DNA of 64,000 nt from an uncultured Myxococcales bacterium (lineage in GTDB: Bacteria; Myxococcota_A; Polyangia; Polyangiales; Polyangiaceae). The stretch lies in assembly GCA_937949945.1 (NCBI GenBank), contig CALFEQ010000180.1, forward strand, positions 75,589-139,588. Direction: 5' to 3'. The notes under the pieces were generated by a model. It was not told the origin of the DNA, did no database searches, and worked only from the letters and a program-made list of their open reading frames with translations. A program made the translations under genes and the position numbers. Positions 46,682 through 55,431 of the stretch are shown here, piece by piece (the stretch's first letter is position 1; each line of letters starts with the position of its first letter).

Positions 46682-46687
46682 TATCCT
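46682..46687 (+). promoter_or_regulatory. -10 element TATCCT for the DUF4091 lipoprotein
   Basis: TATCCT is followed by 7 nt and ATG at 46695, predicting a leaderless mRNA. Confidence 0.5.
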
Positions 46688-46694
46688 CCCGACC

Positions 46695-49025
46695 ATGCGC
46701 ATCACTCGGGTCGGCCTCGCGTGCCTGACGCTCTCGCTCGTGCTCGGAGGCGGCTGCGGCAGCGACGAGGAGCACGGTGGCAGCGATCCCGACGGCGGCG
46801 CCGACGGCTCGTCCGCGCCGCCCCTGCCGGTCTGCACCGACTGCACGCCGGCCGGGCCGATGACCTTCAAGCTCCCCTCGCCCGCGGGCGCGACGCTGTG
46901 GACGACGCCGACGATGGAGAAGGTCGTGCGCGAAGCCGCGCCGCCGGAGACGACGGGCGACGCCATCCAGATGTACGCGGCGAAGAACGAGTTCGAGCCG
47001 TTCCAGATCGTCGTCCGCGCCGACGCGGACGCGAACGTGACGCTCGAGATGCCGGCGTTCTCGGGCCCCGGCTCGATCCCGCGGATCGAGATCCGTCGCG
47101 TCGGCTACGTGAGGATCACGGAGCCCTCGGACGCGATCTCCATCAAGAGCGGCTGGGTCCCCGACCCGCTCGAGCCGACGACGTTCGGCGCGACCGAGCC
47201 CGTGAAGGGCGGCGAAAACCAGCCCTTCTGGATCACGGTCTACGTCCCGCCGGACGCGCCGGCCGGCGACTACGAGTCGACGCTCACCGTCACGGTGAAC
47301 GGCGCCGCGCAGGCCGTCCCGGTGAGGCTCCACGTCTTCGACTTCGCGATCCCGAAGAAGCTCGGCTTCGACGGCAACTGGAACCTGAGCTTCCAGGCGC
47401 TCGGCGGCTCGGAGAGCCTCGAGGCGGTCGAGAAACTGAAGACGTGGCTGTACGAGCACCGCATCGTGCCGACCTCCGTCGCGTGGCCCGCCGGGCTCAA
47501 CTACAACGGCGGCATCGAGTACGACTGCGCCACCGGCACGTTCAAGGAGGAGGCGAACGACTACGATTTCTCGCGCCTCGGCCCGAAGTACATCGACGGC
47601 GCGAGCTGGAACGGCGAGGGCTTCCCCTCGTTCCAGATCATGCAGTTCGTGAACAACTCGACGCCGCGCCCGCAGACCTTCTGCGGCGTCGATCGCGGCC
47701 CCGATCACTTCGGCACGCCGCAGTACAACGCCGAGTGGTCGAAGCTCCTCGCGGCGATCGACGAGTATCTCGTCGCGCGAGGCTGGCAGGGCAAGGGCTA
47801 CTACTACGTCCAGAACGAGCCGCAGAACCAGGCAGACTACGACGTCGCCGCGCACCTCGCGTCGCTCGCGAAGACCGCCGCGCCGAACCTCCGCATCGCG
47901 ATCAGCGAGGAGCCGAAGCGCGAGATCGTCGAGAACCCGCGCGCGAACGGGAAGAGCTACGACCTCTGGTGGGCCAACCTCTCGCACTTCGAGCCGAGCT
48001 ACGCGAAGGAGCGTCAGGCCAAGGGCGAGGGCGTGTGGTGGTACTTCCTCTACGGAGACCGCCCGCCGTACTTCAACCCGATCGCGATCGATCACTCCGG
48101 CATCGAGTCGCGCGTCGCCTTCTTTGCAGCCTACAAGTATCGCATCAAGGGCTTCGCCTACTACTCGGTCACGGGCTGGGGCTCGAACCCGTACGAGAAC
48201 CCGCGCCCCGAAGGCACGAGCCTCAACGGCGACGGCTTCCTCCTCTACCCGCCGAAGAACGGCGAGCTCGTGAGCAGCATCCGCTGGGAGCTCCTCCGCG
48301 AGGGCGCCGAGGACTTCGAGTACCTCCTCCTGCTCGCGGGCGGCACGCTCCCGCGCACGCCCGACGAAGCCGCCGGCTGCGACGTGAGCGCGTCGAGCGT
48401 CGCCTCGTCGCTCACGTCCTGGACGCGCGACACGTCGGCGCTCCAGCACCTCCGCAACCAGCTCGGCCTGCGCCTCGAGGGCAAGGTCAACGGCTGCCCG
48501 GTGCTCGAGTCGACCGGGCCGGGCGCCCGCAAGCGAGGCGAGTACTACGTCAATTTCCAGGATCCGGCCGGCGAGCCGAAGGCCGATCCGCTCGTCGTGA
48601 ACGGCCACACGTGGATGAAGGTCGGCTGGGCGCCCTACGACCCGGCCGCGGGCCTCGGCTGGTCGGGCCCGAACATCGGCAAGCCCGACATCATGCTCTA
48701 CCGCTACCTCGCCGACGCGCCCGTCGACGAGCTGCAGAAGAGCGTCATCTACGACGACTGGGGCCGCACGAACACGTTCACGTTCGACATCGAGAACGGC
48801 ACGTACACCGTGACGGTCTCCATCGGCTGGCACGGCCGGACGTACTCGAAGCAGCGCGTGGTCGTCGAAGGCCAGGTGCTGTTCGACGACGCGGAGACGA
48901 ACCCGTCGACGCCCTATCTCGTCGAATCGGTCGACGTCGACGTCACCGACGGGAACATCACGCTCGAGGCGGGACAGACCGACGAATACACGATGCTCAA
49001 TTGGATGAGCATCGTGCCGAAGTGA
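46695..49025 (+). CDS. DUF4091 glycoside-hydrolase-like lipoprotein
   Basis: The 776-residue protein has a signal peptide and lipobox (LGGGC-GS, Cys20). A beta-sandwich N-terminal region (about 50-215) is followed by a TIM-barrel-like domain with YYYVQNEPQNQ, which carries likely catalytic acids, and by the DUF4091 signature GDGFLLYPPKNG and SIRWELLREGAEDFEYL (about 515-550). DUF4091 is related to family GH123 beta-N-acetylgalactosaminidases. The C-terminal part (about 610-776) looks like a malectin-type sugar-binding domain. It probably acts on surface or environmental polysaccharide. Stop codons of this gene and convergent Uma2 are 3 bp apart. Confidence 0.85.
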   Translation: MRITRVGLACLTLSLVLGGGCGSDEEHGGSDPDGGADGSSAPPLPVCTDCTPAGPMTFKLPSPAGATLWTTPTMEKVVREAAPPETTGDAIQMYAAKNEFEPFQIVVRADADANVTLEMPAFSGPGSIPRIEIRRVGYVRITEPSDAISIKSGWVPDPLEPTTFGATEPVKGGENQPFWITVYVPPDAPAGDYESTLTVTVNGAAQAVPVRLHVFDFAIPKKLGFDGNWNLSFQALGGSESLEAVEKLKTWLYEHRIVPTSVAWPAGLNYNGGIEYDCATGTFKEEANDYDFSRLGPKYIDGASWNGEGFPSFQIMQFVNNSTPRPQTFCGVDRGPDHFGTPQYNAEWSKLLAAIDEYLVARGWQGKGYYYVQNEPQNQADYDVAAHLASLAKTAAPNLRIAISEEPKREIVENPRANGKSYDLWWANLSHFEPSYAKERQAKGEGVWWYFLYGDRPPYFNPIAIDHSGIESRVAFFAAYKYRIKGFAYYSVTGWGSNPYENPRPEGTSLNGDGFLLYPPKNGELVSSIRWELLREGAEDFEYLLLLAGGTLPRTPDEAAGCDVSASSVASSLTSWTRDTSALQHLRNQLGLRLEGKVNGCPVLESTGPGARKRGEYYVNFQDPAGEPKADPLVVNGHTWMKVGWAPYDPAAGLGWSGPNIGKPDIMLYRYLADAPVDELQKSVIYDDWGRTNTFTFDIENGTYTVTVSIGWHGRTYSKQRVVVEGQVLFDDAETNPSTPYLVESVDVDVTDGNITLEAGQTDEYTMLNWMSIVPK

Positions 49026-49028
49026 GGC

Positions 49029-49769
49029 TCACGCGCCGCGACGGAGGCGGGCGATTTCGGCTTCGAGCTCCGCGACGCGCGCCTCGGCGGTTCGCCGGGC
49101 GTCTTCGCTGGCGCCGAGCGCTTCGTCCCTCGTGACCAAGCGCTCGCGACCTTCGGGATCCCGTGAGAGGCGGATGCACGCCGGATAATCGGTTTCGTCG
49201 ATGCGAACCGGTCCGACGAAGACGAACAGGCCGAGCACCGCCGAGGGTGTCCGCTCGTCGTCGACGATGCGTTCGAGGAAGTCGTTCTCGATGCGATCCC
49301 ACACGCGGAGCCGGCTTCCCGGCGCCGCGTCGACGTCGAACACGAAGAGCTCGCGGACGCCGAGCTGGTGATAACGACGAAGCTTCTCGTGGAGCGTCCA
49401 CCTCTCGGGCGTGTCGCGGCAGAGAACCTCGAAGGCGACGTCGGGCGAGCCTTCTTCCCAGGTGGGCCAGGAGTCGAACTCCTCACGATCGGGACGCCCG
49501 ATCTTCACGAACGCGTCGGGTGCGAGGCACACCTGCGGGTTCGCCGCGTCGAAGTACACGAATTGATCCGCGGCCAGCGTGTGCTCGCGCCCGATGGCCG
49601 CGCGCAGGATCTCGATGAGCGCCATGCAGAGGTTCCGGTGGCGTCGGCTCTGCGCCAGGTGCTCGTCGTCCGGCTCTGCGCCCGGGAACTTCAGCGGCCG
49701 TACGGGACGTACGTGGCGGAGCAACGCACGGAGGGCGTCGGCAGACGGCGACGCGCGGAGCGTGGACAT
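49029..49769 (-). CDS. Uma2-family (DUF820) nuclease-like protein
   Basis: The 246-residue protein has the PD-(D/E)xK-like core of the Uma2 family: PQVCLAPDAFV near 90, SPDVAFEVLCRDT (the acidic E-V-L) near 115, and EKLRRYHQLGVRELFVFD near 140, which carries the conserved Lys. A coiled-coil-like tail follows (DARRTAEARVAELEAEIARLRRG). The family is expanded in cyanobacteria and myxobacteria; its biological role is unknown. ATG at 49769 was chosen because TAGACT ends 7 nt upstream; the longer frame from 49805 would precede the promoter. Confidence 0.85.
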   Translation of the reverse strand: MSTLRASPSADALRALLRHVRPVRPLKFPGAEPDDEHLAQSRRHRNLCMALIEILRAAIGREHTLAADQFVYFDAANPQVCLAPDAFVKIGRPDREEFDSWPTWEEGSPDVAFEVLCRDTPERWTLHEKLRRYHQLGVRELFVFDVDAAPGSRLRVWDRIENDFLERIVDDERTPSAVLGLFVFVGPVRIDETDYPACIRLSRDPEGRERLVTRDEALGASEDARRTAEARVAELEAEIARLRRGA

Positions 49770-49776
49770 CGACACG

Positions 49777-49782
49777 AGTCTA
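49777..49782 (-). promoter_or_regulatory. -10 element TAGACT for the Uma2 gene
   Basis: TAGACT (minus strand) is followed by 7 nt and ATG at 49769. The element lies inside the longer open frame, which rules that frame out as the start. Confidence 0.5.
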
Positions 49783-49910
49783 GCCTCGTGGCTTCGTGCG
49801 GCCATGCTCGCGCTCCAGCACGCAGCATGCCGCAGCCGAGCGGCGTGATCACGACCGGTTACGGCGCGCCTCGGGTGGCACGGGCCAGAATCGCCTGGCC
49901 GGAGGCCGGC

Positions 49911-51038
49911 TCACGCCCGCGCGCGCTTCTTCACCACGACGCACCCCGCCGAGTACCCCGCGCCGAACGAGCAGATGACGCCGAGGTCCCCGTCGGCGAG
50001 GCCTGCGCGGTGCTTGTGGAACGTGATGATCGAGCCGCACGAGCTCGTGTTCGCGTACTCGTCGAGGACCGACGGCGCCTCCTCCGGCGTCGCGTCGCGG
50101 CCGAGGACCTTGCGGGCGATCCACTCGTTCATGTTGATGTTCGCCTGGTGGAGCCACATGCGGCGGATCGCGGACGGCGCGATGCCGAGGGTGTCGAGGT
50201 GGCCGGAGATCAGGTCCGCCACCATCGGCGAGACCTCCTTGAAGACCTTGCGGCCCTGCTGGACGAACAGCTTGTCGGGGTCGTCGCGGTGCTCGGGGGC
50301 GGCGCGGTTCAAGAAGCCCGCGTTGTTGCGGATGTTGTTCGAGAACTTCGTCACGAGGCGCGTGCCGACGATCTCCCACGCCTCGGTGGCGTTCGAGGTC
50401 TCGAGGTCCTCCACGAGGACGGCGGTGCACGCGTCGCCGAAGATGAAGTGGCTCTCGCGATCGCGGAAGTTGAGGTGGCCGGTGCAGATCTCGGGCGAGA
50501 TGACGAGCGCGGCCTTCACGGTGCCGGCCGCGACGAGATCGTGCGCGACGTTGATGCCGAACGTCGCGCTCGAGCAGGCGACGTTCATGTCGAAGGCGAA
50601 GCCCTTGGTCCCGAGGGCGTTCTGCACCTCGATGCTCACGGCGGGATAAGGGCGCTGCAGGTTCGAGCAGGCGACGATGACCGCGCCGATCCGATCGGGC
50701 GAAACGCCGGCCTGCGCCATCGCCTCGCGGGCCGCCGCGACGGACATCTCGCACTGGATCGACGGCTCGTCGTTGGGGCGCTCCGGGATGCGCGGCGCCA
50801 TGATCTCCGGGTCGAGGATCCCGACGCGGTCCATCACGTAGCGGCGGCGGATGCCCGACGCGCTCGCGATGAACTCGGCCGACGACGGCTCGAGCGCCTT
50901 CTTCTCGCCACGCGCGATCGCGTCCGCGTTGCGCGCGTTCTCGGCCTGCACCCAGGCGTTGAACGCGGCGACGAGCTCTTCGTTCGAGATCGAGTGAGGG
51001 GGCGTGAAGAGCCCGGTTCCGGTGATCGCGACGGTCAT
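49911..51038 (-). CDS. beta-ketoacyl-ACP synthase III family enzyme
   Basis: The 375-residue protein has the KAS III triad Cys155 (NVACSSATF), His297 (LHQAN) and Asn330 (EYANTSSCGS). It is longer than housekeeping FabH (about 317), mainly by an N-terminal segment (about 25-65). It condenses an acyl-CoA with malonyl-ACP, or a related substrate, to begin a fatty-acid or polyketide chain. The neighbours are unrelated transport and lipoprotein genes, so it is not in a fab operon and may serve specialised lipid synthesis. TAGCAG lies 12 nt before ATG. Confidence 0.93.
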   Translation of the reverse strand: MTVAITGTGLFTPPHSISNEELVAAFNAWVQAENARNADAIARGEKKALEPSSAEFIASASGIRRRYVMDRVGILDPEIMAPRIPERPNDEPSIQCEMSVAAAREAMAQAGVSPDRIGAVIVACSNLQRPYPAVSIEVQNALGTKGFAFDMNVACSSATFGINVAHDLVAAGTVKAALVISPEICTGHLNFRDRESHFIFGDACTAVLVEDLETSNATEAWEIVGTRLVTKFSNNIRNNAGFLNRAAPEHRDDPDKLFVQQGRKVFKEVSPMVADLISGHLDTLGIAPSAIRRMWLHQANINMNEWIARKVLGRDATPEEAPSVLDEYANTSSCGSIITFHKHRAGLADGDLGVICSFGAGYSAGCVVVKKRARA

Positions 51039-51116
51039 GGCTGAGAGAGCCTGCTAGTCGCTTCGGCTACGAGGCGCAACCGCTCGCACGGAACGGATGA
51101 CCGAGGAAGCGGTGCG

Positions 51117-52856
51117 TCACGCCTTCGGATCGCCGGACAGCGCGCCGGGCTCGCGGAGATCTCGCCCGAGGAGCAGCGCGGAGACGGCGGCGACGCCGAG
51201 GAGCGCCGCGCCGAGGAGCGTCTCGCCGAGGATCCACTTTCCGACGCCGAACAGCGACGCGTAGACGAGCACGCAGCCGAGGATCCAGTCGCGCGCGCGG
51301 ACGGGCATCGGCGGGCCGAGCGGAGCTCGCCCGCATTTGTCGGCGATCGCTCGCCAGCCGGGGCCCGACGGGCGGACGCGCTCGTAGAAGGCCACGAGCG
51401 TCTCCTCCGGCTCGGGCTTCGTGACGAAGGTCGCGACGAGCCAGGCGGCGGTGGTGCACGCGAGCGTGCCGAGCATGAGCCACGCGAACTCGAGCGGCTC
51501 GTCCGGATTCAGGCCCACGACGTAGAGGAGCACCATCGACGTCGCGAACGAGCCGGCCATCGCCGCGATCTCGCTCCACGCGTTGATGCGCCACCAGTAC
51601 CAGCGGAGGATGAGGACGAGGCCCGTCCCCGATCCGAACGCGAGCAAAATGCGCCACGCGCCGGCCACCGAGTCGAGCACGAGGGTGAGCAGCCCCGCGA
51701 CGACCATCGTGAGCAGCGTCGCGGCGCGCGAGGCGCGGACGTAGTGCTGGTCGCTCGCGTCCTTTCGGACGAATCGCTTGTAGATGTCCGCGACGAGGTA
51801 CGACGCGCCCCAGTTGAGGTGCGTCGCGACCGTGGACATGTACGCGGCGAGGAAGCCCGCCATCATCAGCCCACGGAGCGACGGCGGCAGGTGGTCGATC
51901 ATCACGCGGACGTAGCCCGCCTCCGGGTCGTCCATCGGGCCGTAGAGGACGGAGGCCGCGAGCGCGGTGAGGATCCACGGCCACGAGCGGACGGTGTAGT
52001 GCGCGACGTTGAACCAGAGCGTCGCGAGCACGCCGTCGCGCTCGCTCTTGGCGGAGAAGATGCGCTGCGCGACGTATCCGCCGCCGCCGGGCTCCGCGCC
52101 GGGATACCACGCGGCCCACCACTGGACGCCGACGTAGACGGCGAACGTGAGCGCGGGCATCCACGCCGAGTCGAGGTCGGGGACGAACGCGAGCTTTTCG
52201 GGCGGCAGCGCGGCCTTCATGCGATCGATGCCCCCGGCCGCGCGGACCGCGACGACGGCGAGCACGATCGTCATGCCGAGCTTCACGACGAACTGCAGGA
52301 CGTCCGTGACGAGCACGCCCCAGAGGCCGGACACCGAGACGTAGAGCGCCGTCAGGAGCAGGCATGCGGCGACGGCCGGTCCCTTCGGGATCCCGAGCGT
52401 GAGCCCGAGGATCTTCGCCATCGCGAGGTTGACCCAGCCGATGATCATGCAGTTGACCGGAAGCGCGAGGTACAGGGCGCGGAACGCGCGCAGGCCCGAG
52501 GCCGATCGGCCGGCGTAGCGGATCTCGATGAGCTCGACGTCGGTCATCACGCCCGCGCGGCGCCAGAGAGCGGCGAAGAAGAAGACCGTGAGGATGCCGC
52601 TCGCGACCGAGCTCCACCAGAGCCAGTTCCCGGCGATGCCGCTGCGCGCGACCATGCCCGTCACGGCGAGCGGCGTGTCGGCGCCGAACGTCGTCGCGAC
52701 CATCGACGTGCCGGCGAGCCACCACGGCACGTTGCGTCCGGAGAGGAAGAACTCGCTCGTGCTGCCGCCGGCGCGCCGCGCATAGGCGAGGCCGATGACG
52801 ACGTTGAGCGCGAAGAACCCGAGGACGATCGCCCAGTCGAGCCCCGAGAGCGTCAT
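51117..52856 (-). CDS. sodium:solute symporter (SSS family)
   Basis: The 579-residue protein has about 13 membrane helices. The N-terminal part carries the SSS pattern GGSTSEFFLSGRNVPWWLAG, then SMVATTFGADTPLAVTG, where sodium and substrate sites usually lie. The family couples sodium entry to uptake of sugars, proline or other solutes; the substrate cannot be told from sequence. It follows the KAS III gene on the same strand with 78 bp between. The start has a GAGGG about 9 nt upstream. Confidence 0.93.
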   Translation of the reverse strand: MTLSGLDWAIVLGFFALNVVIGLAYARRAGGSTSEFFLSGRNVPWWLAGTSMVATTFGADTPLAVTGMVARSGIAGNWLWWSSVASGILTVFFFAALWRRAGVMTDVELIEIRYAGRSASGLRAFRALYLALPVNCMIIGWVNLAMAKILGLTLGIPKGPAVAACLLLTALYVSVSGLWGVLVTDVLQFVVKLGMTIVLAVVAVRAAGGIDRMKAALPPEKLAFVPDLDSAWMPALTFAVYVGVQWWAAWYPGAEPGGGGYVAQRIFSAKSERDGVLATLWFNVAHYTVRSWPWILTALAASVLYGPMDDPEAGYVRVMIDHLPPSLRGLMMAGFLAAYMSTVATHLNWGASYLVADIYKRFVRKDASDQHYVRASRAATLLTMVVAGLLTLVLDSVAGAWRILLAFGSGTGLVLILRWYWWRINAWSEIAAMAGSFATSMVLLYVVGLNPDEPLEFAWLMLGTLACTTAAWLVATFVTKPEPEETLVAFYERVRPSGPGWRAIADKCGRAPLGPPMPVRARDWILGCVLVYASLFGVGKWILGETLLGAALLGVAAVSALLLGRDLREPGALSGDPKA

Positions 52857-52958
52857 GGGAGCGGCCCTCGCAGGATGCCGGCATCGTGCCGTGCGCGCGC
52901 GAGGACGGCGACCTCGACGGGCTGCGACGCGACGGGAGGTGTCTCGATGGAGGGCGAC

Positions 52959-54371
52959 TCAGAGGTCACGGACGCAGCGGCCGCCGAGCGACCGGTACGT
53001 GCGGCCGACCGGGTAGTTCGTGTACTCCGTGATCTCGAGCTCCGACTGCCAGTTCGACATCCCGAGGACGTTGTCCCACGCACCGCCGCGCACGACGCGC
53101 GCGCCGCCCTTGTACCAGCGGTTGTTGGGCTTGCCGTCGATCTCCTTGAAGTCCGGGATCTGGCTCTCGAGCGCCTCCGGATCGTGCTCGTCCGGCGCGG
53201 GCCATGCGACGTCCGCGCAGTCGTTGCACGTGCCCTGCCGGACGGGGCCGCGGTCGAGCGTCCACTCGTAGACGCTGCCCGCGAGATCGGCGTGCCCCCA
53301 CTTGCCGTTGCCCGCGGCCTTGCGGCCGACGGGCGCGATGTGCAGAGCGTTGTCGTAACGGCCCGCCTCCTTGCCGCCCCACGTGAACTTGTAGTTGAGG
53401 AGGTTGTTCTCGCCTTCGTCGTAGAGCGCGGAGGTCACGAGCCTCGCGCCGGCGCTGTACCTCGGCTCGAGCGAGAGGCGGTCGTCGTCGTTGATCCGCA
53501 CGAGGTCCTGCGGCTGGAGGCGATCGCCCCAGGGGAACGGTCGATGCTCCGCCCCGCCCGACGCGGCGAAGCCCCACTCCGCGTCCGTCGGGAGGCGGCC
53601 GCCGTCCCAGATGCAGAACGCGAAGAGAACGTACCAAGGAACGCAGTTCAGCGGCTTCCGGTCGAGCGCCTCTTTCGTGTTCTCTTCGAGGGCGCGCGGG
53701 TTCCTCGCGTTGTTCCGCTTCACCTTCTCGTCGAGGCTCGGCGTCCACCACGTGAGCGCGCCGAAGTCGTCGAGGTTGCCGCCGACCTGACAGCCTTCGA
53801 CGCCGTTCGTCGGACCGAGCATGCGATCGATCTCGGGGCGCGAGGTCGGCAGGAGGCTGTTCCACTCCGATCGCCAGCCGCTGTTCGGGATCTTCGGATG
53901 CGCCCCTGCCCCGGGCGGCGGCGCGTGCGCACGCAGGTTTCCGTTCGTCGCTTCGACCCACGCGCGGAAGCGCCCGGCGGTGACCTCGAAGACATCCATG
54001 ATGAAGGGCGAGACCGTCGCCGGATATCGCGGATCGTTGAAGCGGTTGTACTTGCCGCCCGGGACGAGCCGCGCGGCGCAGCAGTCCTGGGTACCCGGCT
54101 TCGTCTCGTCGCCGGGCGTGCCTCCGCAGCTCGCGTCTGCGCCCGGCTTGCCGTTGCAGCTCCTGTGATAGAGGCAGACGCGCTTGCCGCCGACGTCCTT
54201 GCACTTGCCGCCGCTCTCGCAGTCGTCGTCGTCCGAGCACTCCGTGGCGGGCGGCGCGCTCCTGCCCCCCGGAGCCATCTCTTCGTCCCCTCCACAAGCA
54301 GATGCCAACGCCACCGCGACGCCGGTGGCGACCAAGACGGCCGCCGCTGCGGGCCGAGCAAGCCAGCTCAT
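52959..54371 (-). CDS. lipoprotein with formylglycine-generating-enzyme-like (SUMF1) domain
   Basis: The 470-residue protein has a signal peptide and lipobox (ALASAC-GG, Cys27), a Cys-rich module (about 40-110, with D-D-D-C and C-C pairs) and an FGE/SUMF1 fold: MDVFEVTAGRFRAW, GGRLPTDAEWGFAASGG, RPFPWGD, ADLAGSVYEWTLD, VVRGGAWDN and a final RCVRDL. Many such myxobacterial proteins bind ligands rather than modify sulfatases. The two catalytic Cys of true FGE were not confirmed. ATG at 54371 was preferred over 54452 because the signal peptide starts there. Confidence 0.88.
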   Translation of the reverse strand: MSWLARPAAAAVLVATGVAVALASACGGDEEMAPGGRSAPPATECSDDDDCESGGKCKDVGGKRVCLYHRSCNGKPGADASCGGTPGDETKPGTQDCCAARLVPGGKYNRFNDPRYPATVSPFIMDVFEVTAGRFRAWVEATNGNLRAHAPPPGAGAHPKIPNSGWRSEWNSLLPTSRPEIDRMLGPTNGVEGCQVGGNLDDFGALTWWTPSLDEKVKRNNARNPRALEENTKEALDRKPLNCVPWYVLFAFCIWDGGRLPTDAEWGFAASGGAEHRPFPWGDRLQPQDLVRINDDDRLSLEPRYSAGARLVTSALYDEGENNLLNYKFTWGGKEAGRYDNALHIAPVGRKAAGNGKWGHADLAGSVYEWTLDRGPVRQGTCNDCADVAWPAPDEHDPEALESQIPDFKEIDGKPNNRWYKGGARVVRGGAWDNVLGMSNWQSELEITEYTNYPVGRTYRSLGGRCVRDL

Positions 54372-54483
54372 GAGCTGATCAAGTAGCACGTCGCGCAAAA
54401 GCTTGCCCCATGTGCGCAGCGGTACGGAAGCCCGCGTTCGGGCGAGGCGCACGGCATGCTCTCGCTTCGCCTCGATATCTCGC

Positions 54484-55035
54484 TCAATCCGCGAGCACGG
54501 CCCGTGAGAGCGCCGTGTAGACGGGTCCGGTCGGGAGGGTCTTGCTCTCGTAGAGCACGATGGACGTGATGCGCCCCGCGAGGGAGACGGCTCGATCGCC
54601 CACGACCGAGCGCAGGTCCGTCGGCTCGCGCAGGCGCGCGAGGGTCAGGTGTGGGCGATAGACGTCGTGCGGGTCCGGCTCGACGCCCATCTCTCGGACC
54701 GCGCGCTCCGTCTCCGAGAAGATCGTCTGGAGCGTGCCGTCGTCCGAGATGTCGAGCCCGAGCACGCGTGCGCGCCGCACGTTCCCGAACGCCACGAAGG
54801 ACGTCGAGCGGACATGGATGATCCGCCGGCCGCTGCCGAGCTTCTCCACCAGAGCGCCGAGCGCCTCGGCGAGCGAGGCGTCCCCCTCACCGATGAAGCG
54901 CAGCGTGACGTGCATCGCCGACGGCGCCACCCACTTGGCGCGCGACAAGGCGCGCTCTTTGCGGAGCTCACGCGACAGCCGATCCGCTTCGCGGATGAGC
55001 CCATCGTCGAGATCGAACGCGAGAAACAAGCGCAC
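54484..55035 (-). CDS. thpR: RNA 2',3'-cyclic phosphodiesterase (LigT/ThpR)
   Basis: The 183-residue protein has the two H-x-T-L motifs of the 2H phosphoesterase family, HVTL (His42) and HLTL (His129), in the usual LigT layout. The enzyme opens 2',3'-cyclic phosphate at RNA ends or ligates tRNA halves in vitro. GTG at 55035 has TACTCT 11 nt upstream and GAGGAG in between, so both promoter and ribosome site are present here. Confidence 0.93.
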   Translation of the reverse strand: MRLFLAFDLDDGLIREADRLSRELRKERALSRAKWVAPSAMHVTLRFIGEGDASLAEALGALVEKLGSGRRIIHVRSTSFVAFGNVRRARVLGLDISDDGTLQTIFSETERAVREMGVEPDPHDVYRPHLTLARLREPTDLRSVVGDRAVSLAGRITSIVLYESKTLPTGPVYTALSRAVLAD

Positions 55036-55136
55036 GGGTGCTCCTCAGAGTAGCCATCGCGCCGGGAGACGTCTCGCCCTTGCCGCGCACGGGCGGACCG
55101 CCGCGGAGCGCCGGCGGCTCGATACGCGTCGTTCCT

Positions 55137-55392
55137 CGCGCAAGTCGCGCAACGCCGTTGCATGCGCGCGTTCTTGCGCATGAGATGAATGGACCCATGG
55201 TGCGCGCGCGAACCATGCGCACACGTCGCGCAAGCGCGATGCGATGACGTCCGTCGCTCCGCGAGCGACCGCGAAGGCTCGCGGACGTTCGCGACCGATG
55301 GAGCGGCACACCACCTCGACGCACCGACCACCTCGCGAGCGCTCGCGACTGGTTCGTCGATGCACCACACCAAGGCGCCGAGCATCGCGCAA
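55137..55392. repeat. cluster of CGCGCAA heptamers and hairpins in a 396-bp gap
   Basis: The gap 55036-55431 between divergent genes has no convincing gene. It contains four CGCGCAA copies (55137-55143, 55146-55152, 55227-55233, 55386-55392) and four consecutive dyads: CATGCGC/GCGCATG (55161-55182), CATGGT/ACCATG (55196-55217), GTCGCTC/GAGCGAC (55253-55269) and CGCGA/TCGCG (55270-55283). TTGCGC (55175-55180) can also pair with GCGCAA (55228-55233). It could be a multi-site operator or encode a structured RNA. Confidence 0.55.
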
Positions 55393-55431
55393 CGCGCGGT
55401 GGTGGAACGCTCGCTGCACATCCCCTCCACC

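Noticed and set aside
46467..48833. 788-codon minus-strand frame
   Set aside because: It is antisense to the matrixin and DUF4091 genes, which have clear motifs; the frame has none.
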